Origin: JBFMCC01 sp037445635
Lineage (GTDB): Bacteria > Chloroflexota > Anaerolineae > Anaerolineales > Villigracilaceae
DNA: 64,000 nucleotides
Direction of reading: 5' to 3'
Assembly: GCA_037445635.1 (NCBI GenBank)
Contig: JBBIKC010000004.1
Location: forward strand, 1 to 64,000
In this document: positions 7,909 to 14,982 of the stretch, piece by piece
Position numbering within the stretch: the first letter of the stretch is position 1
Layout of the letters: every line of letters begins with the position of its first letter
Notes under the pieces: model-generated
The model's input: only the letters and a program-made list of their open reading frames with translations
What the model was told of the DNA's origin: nothing
Databases searched by the model: none
Made by a program: the position numbers and the translations under genes

Positions 7909-8576
7909 CCTTTGCCTCTCTGCTGAATCCAGGTCAGCGCGGCGTTGATGAGGAAGGTGATGGTCAACAAATAGATTCCCAACGCGATGGCGCGCTCGAA
8001 TTCGCCTTTGCTCGTTTCCAAAACAATTGCAGTTGTCAGGACGCGCGTCTGGCCGCGGATGTTGCCTCCCACCATCATCGAAGCGCCCACCTCCGAGATG
8101 ACCGAGCCGAATCCCGCCATCAACGCCGCGAGCAGGGGCAGGCGCGCCTCGCGCCACAGCGACAGAATCATCTGCGTCCGCGAGGCGCCGAGGCCGTAGA
8201 GTTGCAGTCGCAGGCGCGGGTCGAGTTGCTGGAGTCCCGCCGCGGTGAGACCCGTCACCACCGGTGCGGCGATCACGGTCTGGGCGAGGATGATGGCTGA
8301 GGGCGTGTAGATCAGCCTCAGGTCCCCAAGCGGACCCGAGCGCCAGAGGGTCATCGCCACAGCCAATCCCACCACCACGGGAGGCAGGGCCATGCCCGTG
8401 TTGATTACACTATAGAGAAAGGCACGCCCGGGGAATCTTCCCAGCGCGAGCGCGGTGCCCAGTGGAAACCCGATGAACAAACTGATGAGGGTCGAGATGC
8501 CCGAGACGCGCAAAGAGAGCAGGGTCACCGCCCAGACTTCGGGGTCCGAGAAGAGCGAACGGATGAATTCAATCAT
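7905..8576 (-). CDS. tupB: Tungstate-type ABC transporter permease
   Basis: A 223-residue inner-membrane permease with about five hydrophobic segments and the binding-protein-dependent transport signature around TAAGLQQLDPRLRLQLYGLGAS, where the EAA-like loop contacts the ATPase. The length and the ISEVGASMMVGGNIRGQTRVLTT stretch fit TupB/ModB-like permeases. It is translationally coupled to tupC, and a 165-base gap containing repeat sequence separates it from tupA. Confidence 0.88.
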   Translation of the reverse strand: MIEFIRSLFSDPEVWAVTLLSLRVSGISTLISLFIGFPLGTALALGRFPGRAFLYSVINTGMALPPVVVGLAVAMTLWRSGPLGDLRLIYTPSAIILAQTVIAAPVVTGLTAAGLQQLDPRLRLQLYGLGASRTQMILSLWREARLPLLAALMAGFGSVISEVGASMMVGGNIRGQTRVLTTAIVLETSKGEFERAIALGIYLLTITFLINAALTWIQQRGKG

Positions 8577-8610
8577 GAGAGAGGCGGCTCACCCGAACTT
8601 AATGATTCGG

Positions 8611-8696
8611 CCGTGAATTGCGCGGATTATCGCAGATTGGATGACGATTCACAAAACACGTCGCCGAATCCGTGTAAATCCGTGAAATCCGCGGCC
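8611..8696. repeat. CGCGGATT / AATCCGTG repeat cluster
   Basis: Between tupB and tupA lie GCGCGGATTATCGCAGATT and, facing it, AATCCGTGTAAATCCGTG and AAATCCGCGG. The same words occur before the hydrolase lipoprotein gene (32030-32055) and near 36400-36450, so it is a dispersed intergenic family. Confidence 0.6.
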
Positions 8697-8741
8697 AAAA
8701 AGCCAGCAGCAGACTTGAAGTGAGTCACGATGGTATTGAAT

Positions 8742-9596
8742 CTACAATCCGAGATCGGCGTCGGTCTTGTCCGCATCAGGGAAGAACAGCGGCTGGCCGA
8801 ACTCCTCCACGCCAAACTCGGCGATGACCTTCTGCGTGTCGGGATCGATCATGAACTGCGCAAAGGCAAGCGCGCCCTCGTAATTCATCTTCGGCCATTT
8901 GTCCGGGTTGACGGTGATGACATGATAGACGTTGAGCAGGCTGTTGTCGCCTTCCACGAGAATTTCCAATTGCAGGTTGTCCTTGTTGGCGAGATAGGTG
9001 GCGCGGTCGGTGAGAATGTATGCGCCTTTCTCGGATGCGACCGTCAGCGACGCGCCCATGCCCTGGCCTGTTTCAAGATACCATGCCTGGCCGGCCGGGT
9101 CGAAACTGATCTTGCCCCACAACTTCAACTCGGCCTTGTGCGTGCCCGAATCGTCGCCGCGCGAGACGAAGGCCGCGCCGGCAGCCGAGATGGCTGTCAA
9201 CGCATCGGTTACAGATAAGCCGCGGATGCCCGCCGGGTCATCCGCGGGGCCGACGATGATGAAGTCATTGTGCATGACCAGGAAGCGGTCCTTGCCGTTG
9301 CCCGCCTCCATGAACGTGACTTCGGAGGCCGGCGCGTGGACGAGAAGGACGTCCGCGTCGCCTTCCTCGCCCATCTTCATCGCCTCGCCCGAACCAACCG
9401 CCACGGTCTGGACTGTGTAGCCGGTTTGCTCTTCGAACATGGGAACCAGCACGTCGAGCAGACCCGAGTCCTGCGTGGACGTGGTGGTGGCCAGAATCAG
9501 ATTCGGGTTTTTCGGTCCTTCGACTTCGCTCAGGACGGGCGTGCAGGCGCTGACCAACAGGGTCAGCACGAAAAGGACCGTGAGGATGCGTTTCAT
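8742..9596 (-). CDS. tupA: Tungstate-type ABC transporter substrate-binding lipoprotein
   Basis: This 284-residue lipoprotein captures the oxyanion outside the membrane. The signal peptide MKRILTVLFVLTLLVSAC has a lipobox with C18. The mature part contains ATTTSTQDSGLLDVLVPMFE, the hallmark of TupA/WtpA-like tungstate and molybdate binders, then VGSGEAMKMGEEGDADVLLVHAP and SRGDDSGTHKAELKLW (oxyanion ligands SGT). Right after the lipobox, residues 21-27 (VLSEVEG) are encoded by a GTCCT...AGGAC repeat (9515-9536), which lengthens the flexible linker only. AGGAGAATCC precedes the ATG. Confidence 0.9.
   Translation of the reverse strand: MKRILTVLFVLTLLVSACTPVLSEVEGPKNPNLILATTTSTQDSGLLDVLVPMFEEQTGYTVQTVAVGSGEAMKMGEEGDADVLLVHAPASEVTFMEAGNGKDRFLVMHNDFIIVGPADDPAGIRGLSVTDALTAISAAGAAFVSRGDDSGTHKAELKLWGKISFDPAGQAWYLETGQGMGASLTVASEKGAYILTDRATYLANKDNLQLEILVEGDNSLLNVYHVITVNPDKWPKMNYEGALAFAQFMIDPDTQKVIAEFGVEEFGQPLFFPDADKTDADLGL
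9515..9536. repeat. TTCGACTTCGCTCAGG repeat inside tupA
   Basis: Twenty-two bases starting GTCCTTCGACTTCG and ending CTCAGGAC, with GTCCT/AGGAC ends, lie in frame directly after the lipobox codons. The same core, in longer form, is found between genes at 35730-35761, and a CACTTCGACAGGCTCAGTG relative at 36361-36379. Confidence 0.8.
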
Positions 9597-9614
9597 GGAT
9601 TCTCCTGTGAAGAT

Positions 9615-9640
9615 GTAGTAATGACTTAAGTCGTTACTAC
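9615..9640. repeat. 26-bp near-perfect palindrome between regulator and tupA
   Basis: Arms GTAGTAATGACTT and AAGTCGTTACTAC match at 12 of 13 positions. It covers the regulator's stop codon and ends 19 bases before the tupA start. Its position suits an operator, but its form also suits the palindromic repeat families of this genome. Confidence 0.6.
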
Positions 9641-10611
9641 AACAAAATTTGCTCGCCGCTGTGGGCGGCGTTGTAGCCTGTCAGTGAATCGAGTTCGGCG
9701 CGGAAGTTGGCGGTTTGCAGATAATCCAGCAATGGCCTCAATCGTTTTTCCTGCTCGCGCGGCAGGACGAGGTCATAGCGTTCCTCGAAGAGGGGGACGA
9801 AGTCGAGTCCGTGGAGGTGCGCGGCGGCCTGCAACCCGACAGCCGCGTCGGCGCGGTTCGATTCGATCAAGGCCGCGGCCTCGCTGTGGGTCTTCACGAT
9901 GCGGTCATAGCCCTTGATCTGCACGGGCGGGATGGCAAGTCGCTTCAATTCGCGGTCGAACCAAAGACGCGTACCCGAACCTGCATTGCGATTCACAAAA
10001 CGGATATTCCCCCGGGCAAGATCAGGGACGGCATGAATACTTTTCGGATTGCCCGCCGCGAGCAGGAGTCCCTGCGTGCGAAAGGCAAGCGTGACGATTT
10101 CCATGTCGCGGTCGGGGAAGAGATGGCGGACAGTCGGCGTGTTATATTCGCCGTTTTCGTCGAGGATGTGCGCGCCGGAGATTTGACAGAGTCCCTGCCG
10201 CAGATTGACCAATCCGTCCAGCGAACCGACGGGCAGGCTCAGCAATGTAAAATACCGCGCCAGGTGTTCGGCCGCGCCCTCCAGCGCCAGATCGTGACTG
10301 CCCGAAAAGATGACGGCTGGTTTTTTGCCCTTTGGAAGAACGACCTCCTGCAACAGAAACGCGTCGGCTTTGGCGCGGTAGAACTTCTCGGTCACTTTGC
10401 CCGTGGTGCGGACTTCGACGAGCTCGATCAGGTCCGCGGACGCGAGCGCGAGGAGGTGGTGCCGAATCCATGCCGGGGACCGGCCGAGGGTCCGCGCCAG
10501 ATGCGTGAGGGTGGCAGGTTCCGCCATCAGCAGGCGCAAGATGTCCATACGGCGCGGGTCCGCCAGCAGTTTGATTCGGTCGAACGCGTGGAGGGGTTCG
10601 AGGGTTTTCAT
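9637..10611 (-). CDS. One-component regulator: ArsR-type winged helix plus substrate-binding-like domain
   Basis: This 324-residue protein joins an N-terminal winged helix (about 10-75; ADPRRMDILRLLMAEPATLTH, then RSPAWIRHHLLALASADLIE) to a periplasmic-binding-protein-like domain (about 95-310; NRNAGSGTRLWFDREL, then KTHSEAAALIESNRADAAVGL), similar to the ligand domain of ModE/PBP_like regulators. It lies directly upstream of tupA on the same strand, so it probably senses molybdate or tungstate in the cytoplasm and controls tupABC. A palindrome over its own start codon (10611-10638) would fit autoregulation. Confidence 0.8.
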   Translation of the reverse strand: MKTLEPLHAFDRIKLLADPRRMDILRLLMAEPATLTHLARTLGRSPAWIRHHLLALASADLIELVEVRTTGKVTEKFYRAKADAFLLQEVVLPKGKKPAVIFSGSHDLALEGAAEHLARYFTLLSLPVGSLDGLVNLRQGLCQISGAHILDENGEYNTPTVRHLFPDRDMEIVTLAFRTQGLLLAAGNPKSIHAVPDLARGNIRFVNRNAGSGTRLWFDRELKRLAIPPVQIKGYDRIVKTHSEAAALIESNRADAAVGLQAAAHLHGLDFVPLFEERYDLVLPREQEKRLRPLLDYLQTANFRAELDSLTGYNAAHSGEQILL

Positions 10612-10638
10612 TACGATTAAGTAAAAACTTAATCGTAA
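10611..10638 (-). promoter_or_regulatory. Palindrome over the regulator start codon, candidate operator
   Basis: Arms TTACGATTAAGT (10611-10622) and ACTTAATCGTAA (10627-10638) are perfect complements around AAAA. It shares CGA-TTAAGT with the palindrome at 9615-9640 on the other side of the same gene. It may be an autoregulatory site; a repeat-family member is the alternative. Confidence 0.5.
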
Positions 10639-10698
10639 GTTTAGCAGAGGGTTTCAAGTGAGTCAAGTCACTCCTCCTCCCTTCCAAAAGCACAGGTG

Positions 10699-10704
10699 TA
10701 TAAT
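10699..10704 (+). promoter_or_regulatory. -10 box upstream of the CPBP remnant
   Basis: TATAAT in the context GGTGTATAATTTTCAC; no clear -35 at normal spacing. An AAGGAG ribosome site and ATG follow at 10779-10793, but that frame stops after about 22 codons. Confidence 0.4.
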
Positions 10705-10799
10705 TTTCACAACCGCCCACGGGGACTTCCGCGCATCGATTTGGCAACCCAAAATGACAAAGAAACAAGGAGAATGCTCATGTCCACCGCACAAAATAA

Positions 10800-11054
10800 G
10801 AGGGTTATTCGGAGGATGTGGTGGGGAAACATCAGGCGCTCTGGTTGATGGCGGCCTATTTTGGCATCGGCCATTTTTACGGTGTACCCTACGGCATCAT
10901 CGGCGTCGTGATGGCAGGATTCCTCGGCTGGTTTTTGGGCAAGTCCATGCTGGAAACGCGCGGCCTCTGGTGGGCGTGGTTCATCCACTTTTGGCAGGAT
11001 GTGCTGATCTTTGCATTTCTCGCCATCGGTTCGATCACGCCGGGGGGAGGATGA
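10800..11054 (+). pseudogene. C-terminal remnant of a CPBP-family membrane protease
   Basis: The frame encodes YFGIGHFYGVPYGIIGVVMAG and WAWFIHFWQDVLIFAFLAIG, which are the second and third conserved motifs (FxxxH and the late histidine) of CPBP/CAAX-like intramembrane proteases. The N-terminal half with the EExxxR motif is missing: an in-frame TAA lies at 10797-10799, and the promoter and ribosome site just upstream lead into another frame. The only start in frame is GTG at 10818. I read it as the broken end of a gene that lost its front part. Confidence 0.6.
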
Positions 11055-11097
11055 TTTCTGAAAATAGTACGCCGTCTCGTTTTCCGCGTTTCCGCAG

Positions 11098-11140
11098 TAT
11101 AATGACCAATAATGTTGGTCAAATAACCAATTTCGTTGGT
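11098..11140 (+). promoter_or_regulatory. Promoter with two tandem ACCAA-N5-TTGGT operators
   Basis: TATAAT at 11098-11103 is followed at once by ACCAA-TAATG-TTGGT (11105-11119) and ACCAA-TTTCG-TTGGT (11126-11140). The dyad centres are 21 bases apart, two helical turns, so both face the same side of the DNA. This is a classic autoregulatory layout for the winged-helix gene starting at 11161. Confidence 0.75.
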
Positions 11141-11160
11141 CGCTTGATCGGAGGCGTCCC

Positions 11161-11490
11161 ATGCTCGAACCATTACTTGGTTCCACCAGTGCCGAAAGGG
11201 TGTTGCTTTTCATCCTTACCCGAGAAGAGGGATACGCGCGGGATATCGCGCGCTTCTTCGAGACCGACCTCTATTCTATTCAGAAGCAGCTGGACAAACT
11301 GGAGGCAGGAGGCGTTCTTGCAAGCCGCCTCGCCGGGCGGACGCGGCTTTACGCCTGGAATCCGCGTTATCCGTTCCTCGCGGAGTTGAAATCTCTCCTG
11401 CAAAAGGCGCTCACATTCTACCCGGAAACAGAACGCGAGAGACTGCTGATGAACCGCCGCAGGCCGCGCCGAAGGGACAAGCCGCTATGA
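11161..11490 (+). CDS. Winged-helix DNA-binding protein (putative antitoxin/regulator)
   Basis: A 109-residue protein with an ArsR/MarR-like winged helix: TSAERVLLFILTREEGYARDI (helices 1-2), DLYSIQKQLDKLEAGGVLAS (recognition helix) and RLAGRTRLYAWNPRYPF (wing). The C-terminus is basic (RRRPRRRDK). GGAGG precedes the ATG. Its stop overlaps the start of the nucleotidyltransferase gene (ATGA). Winged-helix/nucleotidyltransferase pairs include the AbiE type IV toxin-antitoxin systems, so this could be the antitoxin that binds the tandem operators at 11105-11140. Confidence 0.8.
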   Translation: MLEPLLGSTSAERVLLFILTREEGYARDIARFFETDLYSIQKQLDKLEAGGVLASRLAGRTRLYAWNPRYPFLAELKSLLQKALTFYPETERERLLMNRRRPRRRDKPL

Positions 11491-12017
11491 AACGCGTCAA
11501 GAGCATGAGCCAGGTGGAACTTGCCGCATTCGTCCATTCCCGCCTGCGCGAGCGAGGTGTGGACGTGGTCCTCTCCGGCGGCGCGTCCGTGTCGTTTTAT
11601 AGTGGGAACAAGTATGTCTCGAAGGATGTGGATTTGATCAATATCCGCCTCGTAAAGCGGCGGAAGATCAAGGCCGTTATGGAAGAACTCGGTTTCCTGG
11701 AGCGAGGCCGTCACTTTGCCCATCCCGATTCGGAGTTTATCATCGAGTTTCCTGATGGACCACTTTCAGTGGGTGAGGAACCCGTAACGAAGGTTGACGA
11801 GATCAATTTGCCGACGGGAAGCCTGCGCGTGATTTCTCCAACAGATTGTGTGAAAGACCGGCTGGCTGCCTTTTACTTTTGGAGGGACCAGCAATGCCTG
11901 GCTCAGGCTGTTATGGTGGCAACTGACAACAGGATTGATCTCAAAGAAGTGGAACGCTGGTCGAAGGCGGAGGGGAAGCTGACGGAATTTCAAACTTTCA
12001 AGAAACTGCTCAAGTAA
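11487..12017 (+). CDS. Nucleotidyltransferase-fold protein (putative toxin partner)
   Basis: A 176-residue protein with the nucleotidyltransferase core VVLSGGASVSFYSGNKYVSKDVDLI (residues 22-46): GG/S phosphate motif followed by KDVD metal ligands. The C-terminal part has SPTDCVKDRLAAFYFWRDQQCLAQAV, the short helical segment found in AbiEii/DUF6036-like proteins. Known relatives add nucleotides to tRNA or other targets. It is coupled to the winged-helix gene. Function as a toxin is inference from the pairing. A bidirectional terminator follows. Confidence 0.75.
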   Translation: MKRVKSMSQVELAAFVHSRLRERGVDVVLSGGASVSFYSGNKYVSKDVDLINIRLVKRRKIKAVMEELGFLERGRHFAHPDSEFIIEFPDGPLSVGEEPVTKVDEINLPTGSLRVISPTDCVKDRLAAFYFWRDQQCLAQAVMVATDNRIDLKEVERWSKAEGKLTEFQTFKKLLK

Positions 12018-12035
12018 GTGAAAAAATTAAGAGAT

Positions 12036-12062
12036 GAGACTCGCCCCCCGGCGAGTCTCTTT
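12036..12062 (+). terminator. Bidirectional terminator between the nucleotidyltransferase gene and acnA
   Basis: GAGACTCGCC (12036-12045) and GGCGAGTCTC (12050-12059) form a 10-bp stem with a CCCC loop. TTT follows on the plus strand, and TTAATTTTTTC follows on the minus strand, so it can serve both convergent genes. Confidence 0.85.
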
Positions 12063-12086
12063 ACCTTTACACATGCACACTACAGC

Positions 12087-14849
12087 CTACTTCACCAAGT
12101 TTCTCAACACCGTATGCAGGATGCCTCCATTGCGGTAGTAGTTCACTTCCACTTCTGTATTCAACAGCGCGGTGACTTTGAACTCCACCACGCGCCCATC
12201 CGACTTCTTCGCCTTGACCGTGACCGCGCTCCTGGGCTTGATCGCATCGCTCAGGCCCTCGATGTCGAAGACCTCCGACCCGTCCAGGCCAAGCGACTCG
12301 GCGTTCTGCCCGTCCATGAACTGGAGCGGCAGGATGCCCATGCCGATCAAGTTGGAGCGATGGATGCGCTCGAACGACTCGGCGATGACCGCCTTCACGC
12401 CCTGCAGGAGCGGACCCTTGGCAGCCCAGTCGCGGCTGGAGCCGGTGCCGTACTCTTTGCCTGCCAGGACAATGGTTGGAACACCCGCTTCCTGATACTT
12501 CATCGCAGCATCGAAAATCGGCATCTCCTGAACATTCAACTTTGAACCTTCAACATTAAACCATTTGGTCCAGTTCCCTTCCTTCGGCGCGACCAGCAGA
12601 TTCTTCAGGCGGATGTTGGCAAACGTGCCGCGCGCCATCACCAGGTCGTTGCCGCGGCGTGTGCCGTACTGGTTGAAGTCACGCGGCTGGACGCCGTGCT
12701 CCTGCAAGAATTTTCCAGCGGGCGAGTCCGCGGCGATATTGCCCGCGGGCGAGATGTGGTCGGTGGTGATCGAGTCACCGAACATGCCCAGCACGCGCGC
12801 ACCCTTGATCTCCTGAATCGGAGGCACATCCAGAGTCAATGTCTGGAAGTAGGGCGGATGATGAATGTACGTGGACTCTTCGCTCCACTCGAACAGGTCG
12901 CCTTCCTTCACCTTGATCTCTTTCCACATCTCCGAGCCGCTGAACACATCCGCATATTTCTCTTTGAACATCTCCGCCCGCACGCTCGACGCGACCGCCT
13001 CGTTGATCTCCTGCTGGCTGGGCCACAGGTCTTTGAGATACACCGCCGCGCCGTCCGAGCCGACGCCGAGCGGTTCGTTGACGAGATCAATGTCAACCGT
13101 GCCGGCCAGCGCGTAGGCGACGACCAGCGGCGGACTGGCGAGGAAGTTGGCCTTGACCAGCGGATGGACGCGGCCCTCGAAGTTGCGATTGCCCGAGATG
13201 ACCGCCGCCGCAACCAAATCGGACCCGGTCACTGCTTTCGCGACCTCGCCGGGCAGCGGCCCCGAGTTGCCGATGCAGGTTGTGCATCCGTAGGCGATCA
13301 CGTTGAATCCAAGTTTCGCGAGCGGCTTGATCAAGCCCGCCTGCTTGAGATACTCGGTCACCACGCGCGAACCGGGCGCGAGGGATGTTTTGACATACGG
13401 CTTGACCGTCAGTCCCTTTTCGACGGCCTTCTTCGCCACCAGTCCCGCCGCGACCAGCACGGACGGATTCGATGTGTTCGTACAAGAGGTGATGGCCGCG
13501 ATGACCACTGCCCCGTGCCTCATCGTCATCGAGCCGCCGTTCGTGCCGAAAGTCGCCTCGACGTTCACCGCTTCGGGTTTGAGTTCGAAGCCGCGCTCTT
13601 TGACCGGTGCGACCAATGCCTTCTTAAACGTTTCTTTCAACTCGGACATCGGCACGCGGTCCTGCGGGCGTTTGGGTCCGGCTAACGAGGGGACGACAGA
13701 CCCGAGGTCCAGTTCGAGCGTATCGGTAAATTCGGGATCGGGAGTGGACGCGTCGCGGAAGAGTCCTTGTGCGCGGCAATAGGCCTCGGTCAAAGCAATC
13801 GTTTCGTCGGAGCGCCCGGTCAACTTCATGTAGCGCAGTGTCTCGGCATCCACGGGGAAGTAGCCCATGGTCGCGCCGTATTCGGGAGCCATGTTGCCAA
13901 TCGTGGCGCGGTCGGGCAGGGACATGCTGTCCAGGCCGGGGCCGAAGAACTCGACGAACTTGTCCACCACGCCCTTCTTGCGGAGCATCTGTGTGACGGT
14001 GAGGACGAGGTCGGTGGCGGTGACGCCGTCGCGCAGTTTGCCGTAGAGTTTGAAACCGATGACATCCGGCAGGAGCATGTCCATCGGCTGGCCGAGCATC
14101 ACGGCTTCGGCCTCGATGCCGCCCACACCCCAGCCGACCACGCCGAGGCCGTTGATCATCGTCGTGTGCGAGTCGGTGCCGACGAGGGTATCGGGGAAGG
14201 CAACGGTTTCCGAGAAACCAGGTTTCTCTGAGAAACCTGGTTTCTCCATGACGACTTGCGCGAGATATTCGAGATTGACCTGATGCACGATGCCCGTCAT
14301 GGGCGGGACGACGCGGAAGTTGCTGAAAGCCTTTTGTCCCCATTTCAGGAATTCATATCGCTCGCGGTTGCGCTGGAATTCGACTTCGGCGTTGCGGTGG
14401 AGCGCGTCCGGCGTGGCGAAGAAATCCACCTGCACGGAGTGGTCAATGACGAGGTCCACAGGCACGAGCGGATTGATCTTCTTCGGGTCGCCGCCGAGGC
14501 GAGCGACCGCGGCGCGCATCGCCGCGAGGTCAACGACCGCGGGGACACCGGTGAAGTCCTGCATCACGACGCGGGCGGGTAAGAAGGGAATGCCGGGGCG
14601 CGCCCTCACCCCTGACCCCTCTCCCGCGGGGAGAGGGGAAGGCGTCCACGCGGCAATGTTCTTCACATCCTCCTGCGTGATCTCGCGGTCGTTGCATTGA
14701 CGGAGCGCGGCCTCGAGCAGGATGCGAATCGAAAACGGAAGCCGCTTGAGGTGCGTGAGACCGGCTTTTTCGAGCGCGTCGAGGCGGTAGATGACGTAGT
14801 CCTTTTTCCCCACTTTCAATACGTCGCGGGACTTGAAATAATCGTTCAT
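12087..14849 (-). CDS. acnA: Aconitate hydratase, AcnA/IRP type
   Basis: This 920-residue enzyme interconverts citrate and isocitrate in the TCA cycle. Family motifs are complete: LVGTDSHTTMINGLGVVGWG, the cluster cysteines in ITSCTNTSNPS and YGCTTCIGNSGPL, GDSITTDHISPAGNI, and GKEYGTGSSRDWAAKGP with GMGILPLQF. Three short repeat-coded inserts are in frame: SPLPAGEGSGVRARP (71-85), two copies of EKPGFS (about 201-213) and NVEGSKLNVQE (about 762-772). All sit at surface loops in the family and leave the motifs intact, so the enzyme should work. The promoter region upstream (14850-14982) is filled by repeats. Confidence 0.95.
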   Translation of the reverse strand: MNDYFKSRDVLKVGKKDYVIYRLDALEKAGLTHLKRLPFSIRILLEAALRQCNDREITQEDVKNIAAWTPSPLPAGEGSGVRARPGIPFLPARVVMQDFTGVPAVVDLAAMRAAVARLGGDPKKINPLVPVDLVIDHSVQVDFFATPDALHRNAEVEFQRNRERYEFLKWGQKAFSNFRVVPPMTGIVHQVNLEYLAQVVMEKPGFSEKPGFSETVAFPDTLVGTDSHTTMINGLGVVGWGVGGIEAEAVMLGQPMDMLLPDVIGFKLYGKLRDGVTATDLVLTVTQMLRKKGVVDKFVEFFGPGLDSMSLPDRATIGNMAPEYGATMGYFPVDAETLRYMKLTGRSDETIALTEAYCRAQGLFRDASTPDPEFTDTLELDLGSVVPSLAGPKRPQDRVPMSELKETFKKALVAPVKERGFELKPEAVNVEATFGTNGGSMTMRHGAVVIAAITSCTNTSNPSVLVAAGLVAKKAVEKGLTVKPYVKTSLAPGSRVVTEYLKQAGLIKPLAKLGFNVIAYGCTTCIGNSGPLPGEVAKAVTGSDLVAAAVISGNRNFEGRVHPLVKANFLASPPLVVAYALAGTVDIDLVNEPLGVGSDGAAVYLKDLWPSQQEINEAVASSVRAEMFKEKYADVFSGSEMWKEIKVKEGDLFEWSEESTYIHHPPYFQTLTLDVPPIQEIKGARVLGMFGDSITTDHISPAGNIAADSPAGKFLQEHGVQPRDFNQYGTRRGNDLVMARGTFANIRLKNLLVAPKEGNWTKWFNVEGSKLNVQEMPIFDAAMKYQEAGVPTIVLAGKEYGTGSSRDWAAKGPLLQGVKAVIAESFERIHRSNLIGMGILPLQFMDGQNAESLGLDGSEVFDIEGLSDAIKPRSAVTVKAKKSDGRVVEFKVTALLNTEVEVNYYRNGGILHTVLRNLVK
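12535..12565. repeat. AACATTCAACTTTGAACC repeat inside acnA
   Basis: Read on the coding strand, AATGTTGAAGGTT-CAAAGTTGAATGTT belongs to the GTTGAAGGTTG low-complexity family seen between genes at 3806-3905 and 51541-51620. It encodes NVEGSKLNVQE at a loop where other AcnA proteins have a few different residues. Confidence 0.65.
14212..14246. repeat. Tandem GAGAAACCwGGTTTCTC palindromes inside acnA
   Basis: Two 17-base palindromes (14212-14228 and 14230-14246), separated by one base, encode the duplicated peptide EKPGFS. The same unit is found at 24430-24458 and 34093-34125 between convergent genes. Confidence 0.9.
14602..14642. repeat. CCCTCTCCC-GGGAGAGGG palindromic element inside acnA
   Basis: CCCCTCTCCC-GC-GGGGAGAGGGG (14616-14638), preceded by CCTCACCCCTGA, lies in frame and encodes SPLPAGEGSGVR. 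Close relatives lie inside secA (18573-18610) and upstream of acnA (14885-14902). Confidence 0.9.
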
Positions 14850-14882
14850 GGCTGACTCCTTTGGTGGTGCTCCCCATAACTC

Positions 14883-14982
14883 CCCTCTCCCTTGGGAGAG
14901 GAGCCGGGGGCGAGGTCCACCACAAAATCACAAAAGATACAAAGGAGCGCCTTTGCTACCCTTTGGGCTTTCGTGGTGCGGA
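14883..14982. repeat. Repeat-filled leader of acnA (two families)
   Basis: CCTCTCCC-TT-GGGAGAGG (14885-14902) is followed by CACCACAAAATCACAAAAG (from 14919) facing CTTTGGGCTTTCGTGGTG (to 14978). No gene or clear promoter is visible; these inverted repeats occupy almost all of the space between adenosine deaminase and acnA. Confidence 0.7.

Noticed and set aside
14212..14246. Short tandem repeats that could be taken for a CRISPR-like array
   Set aside because: Only two units, each a palindrome with a 1-base spacer, inside the acnA frame; no spacers and no cas genes nearby.
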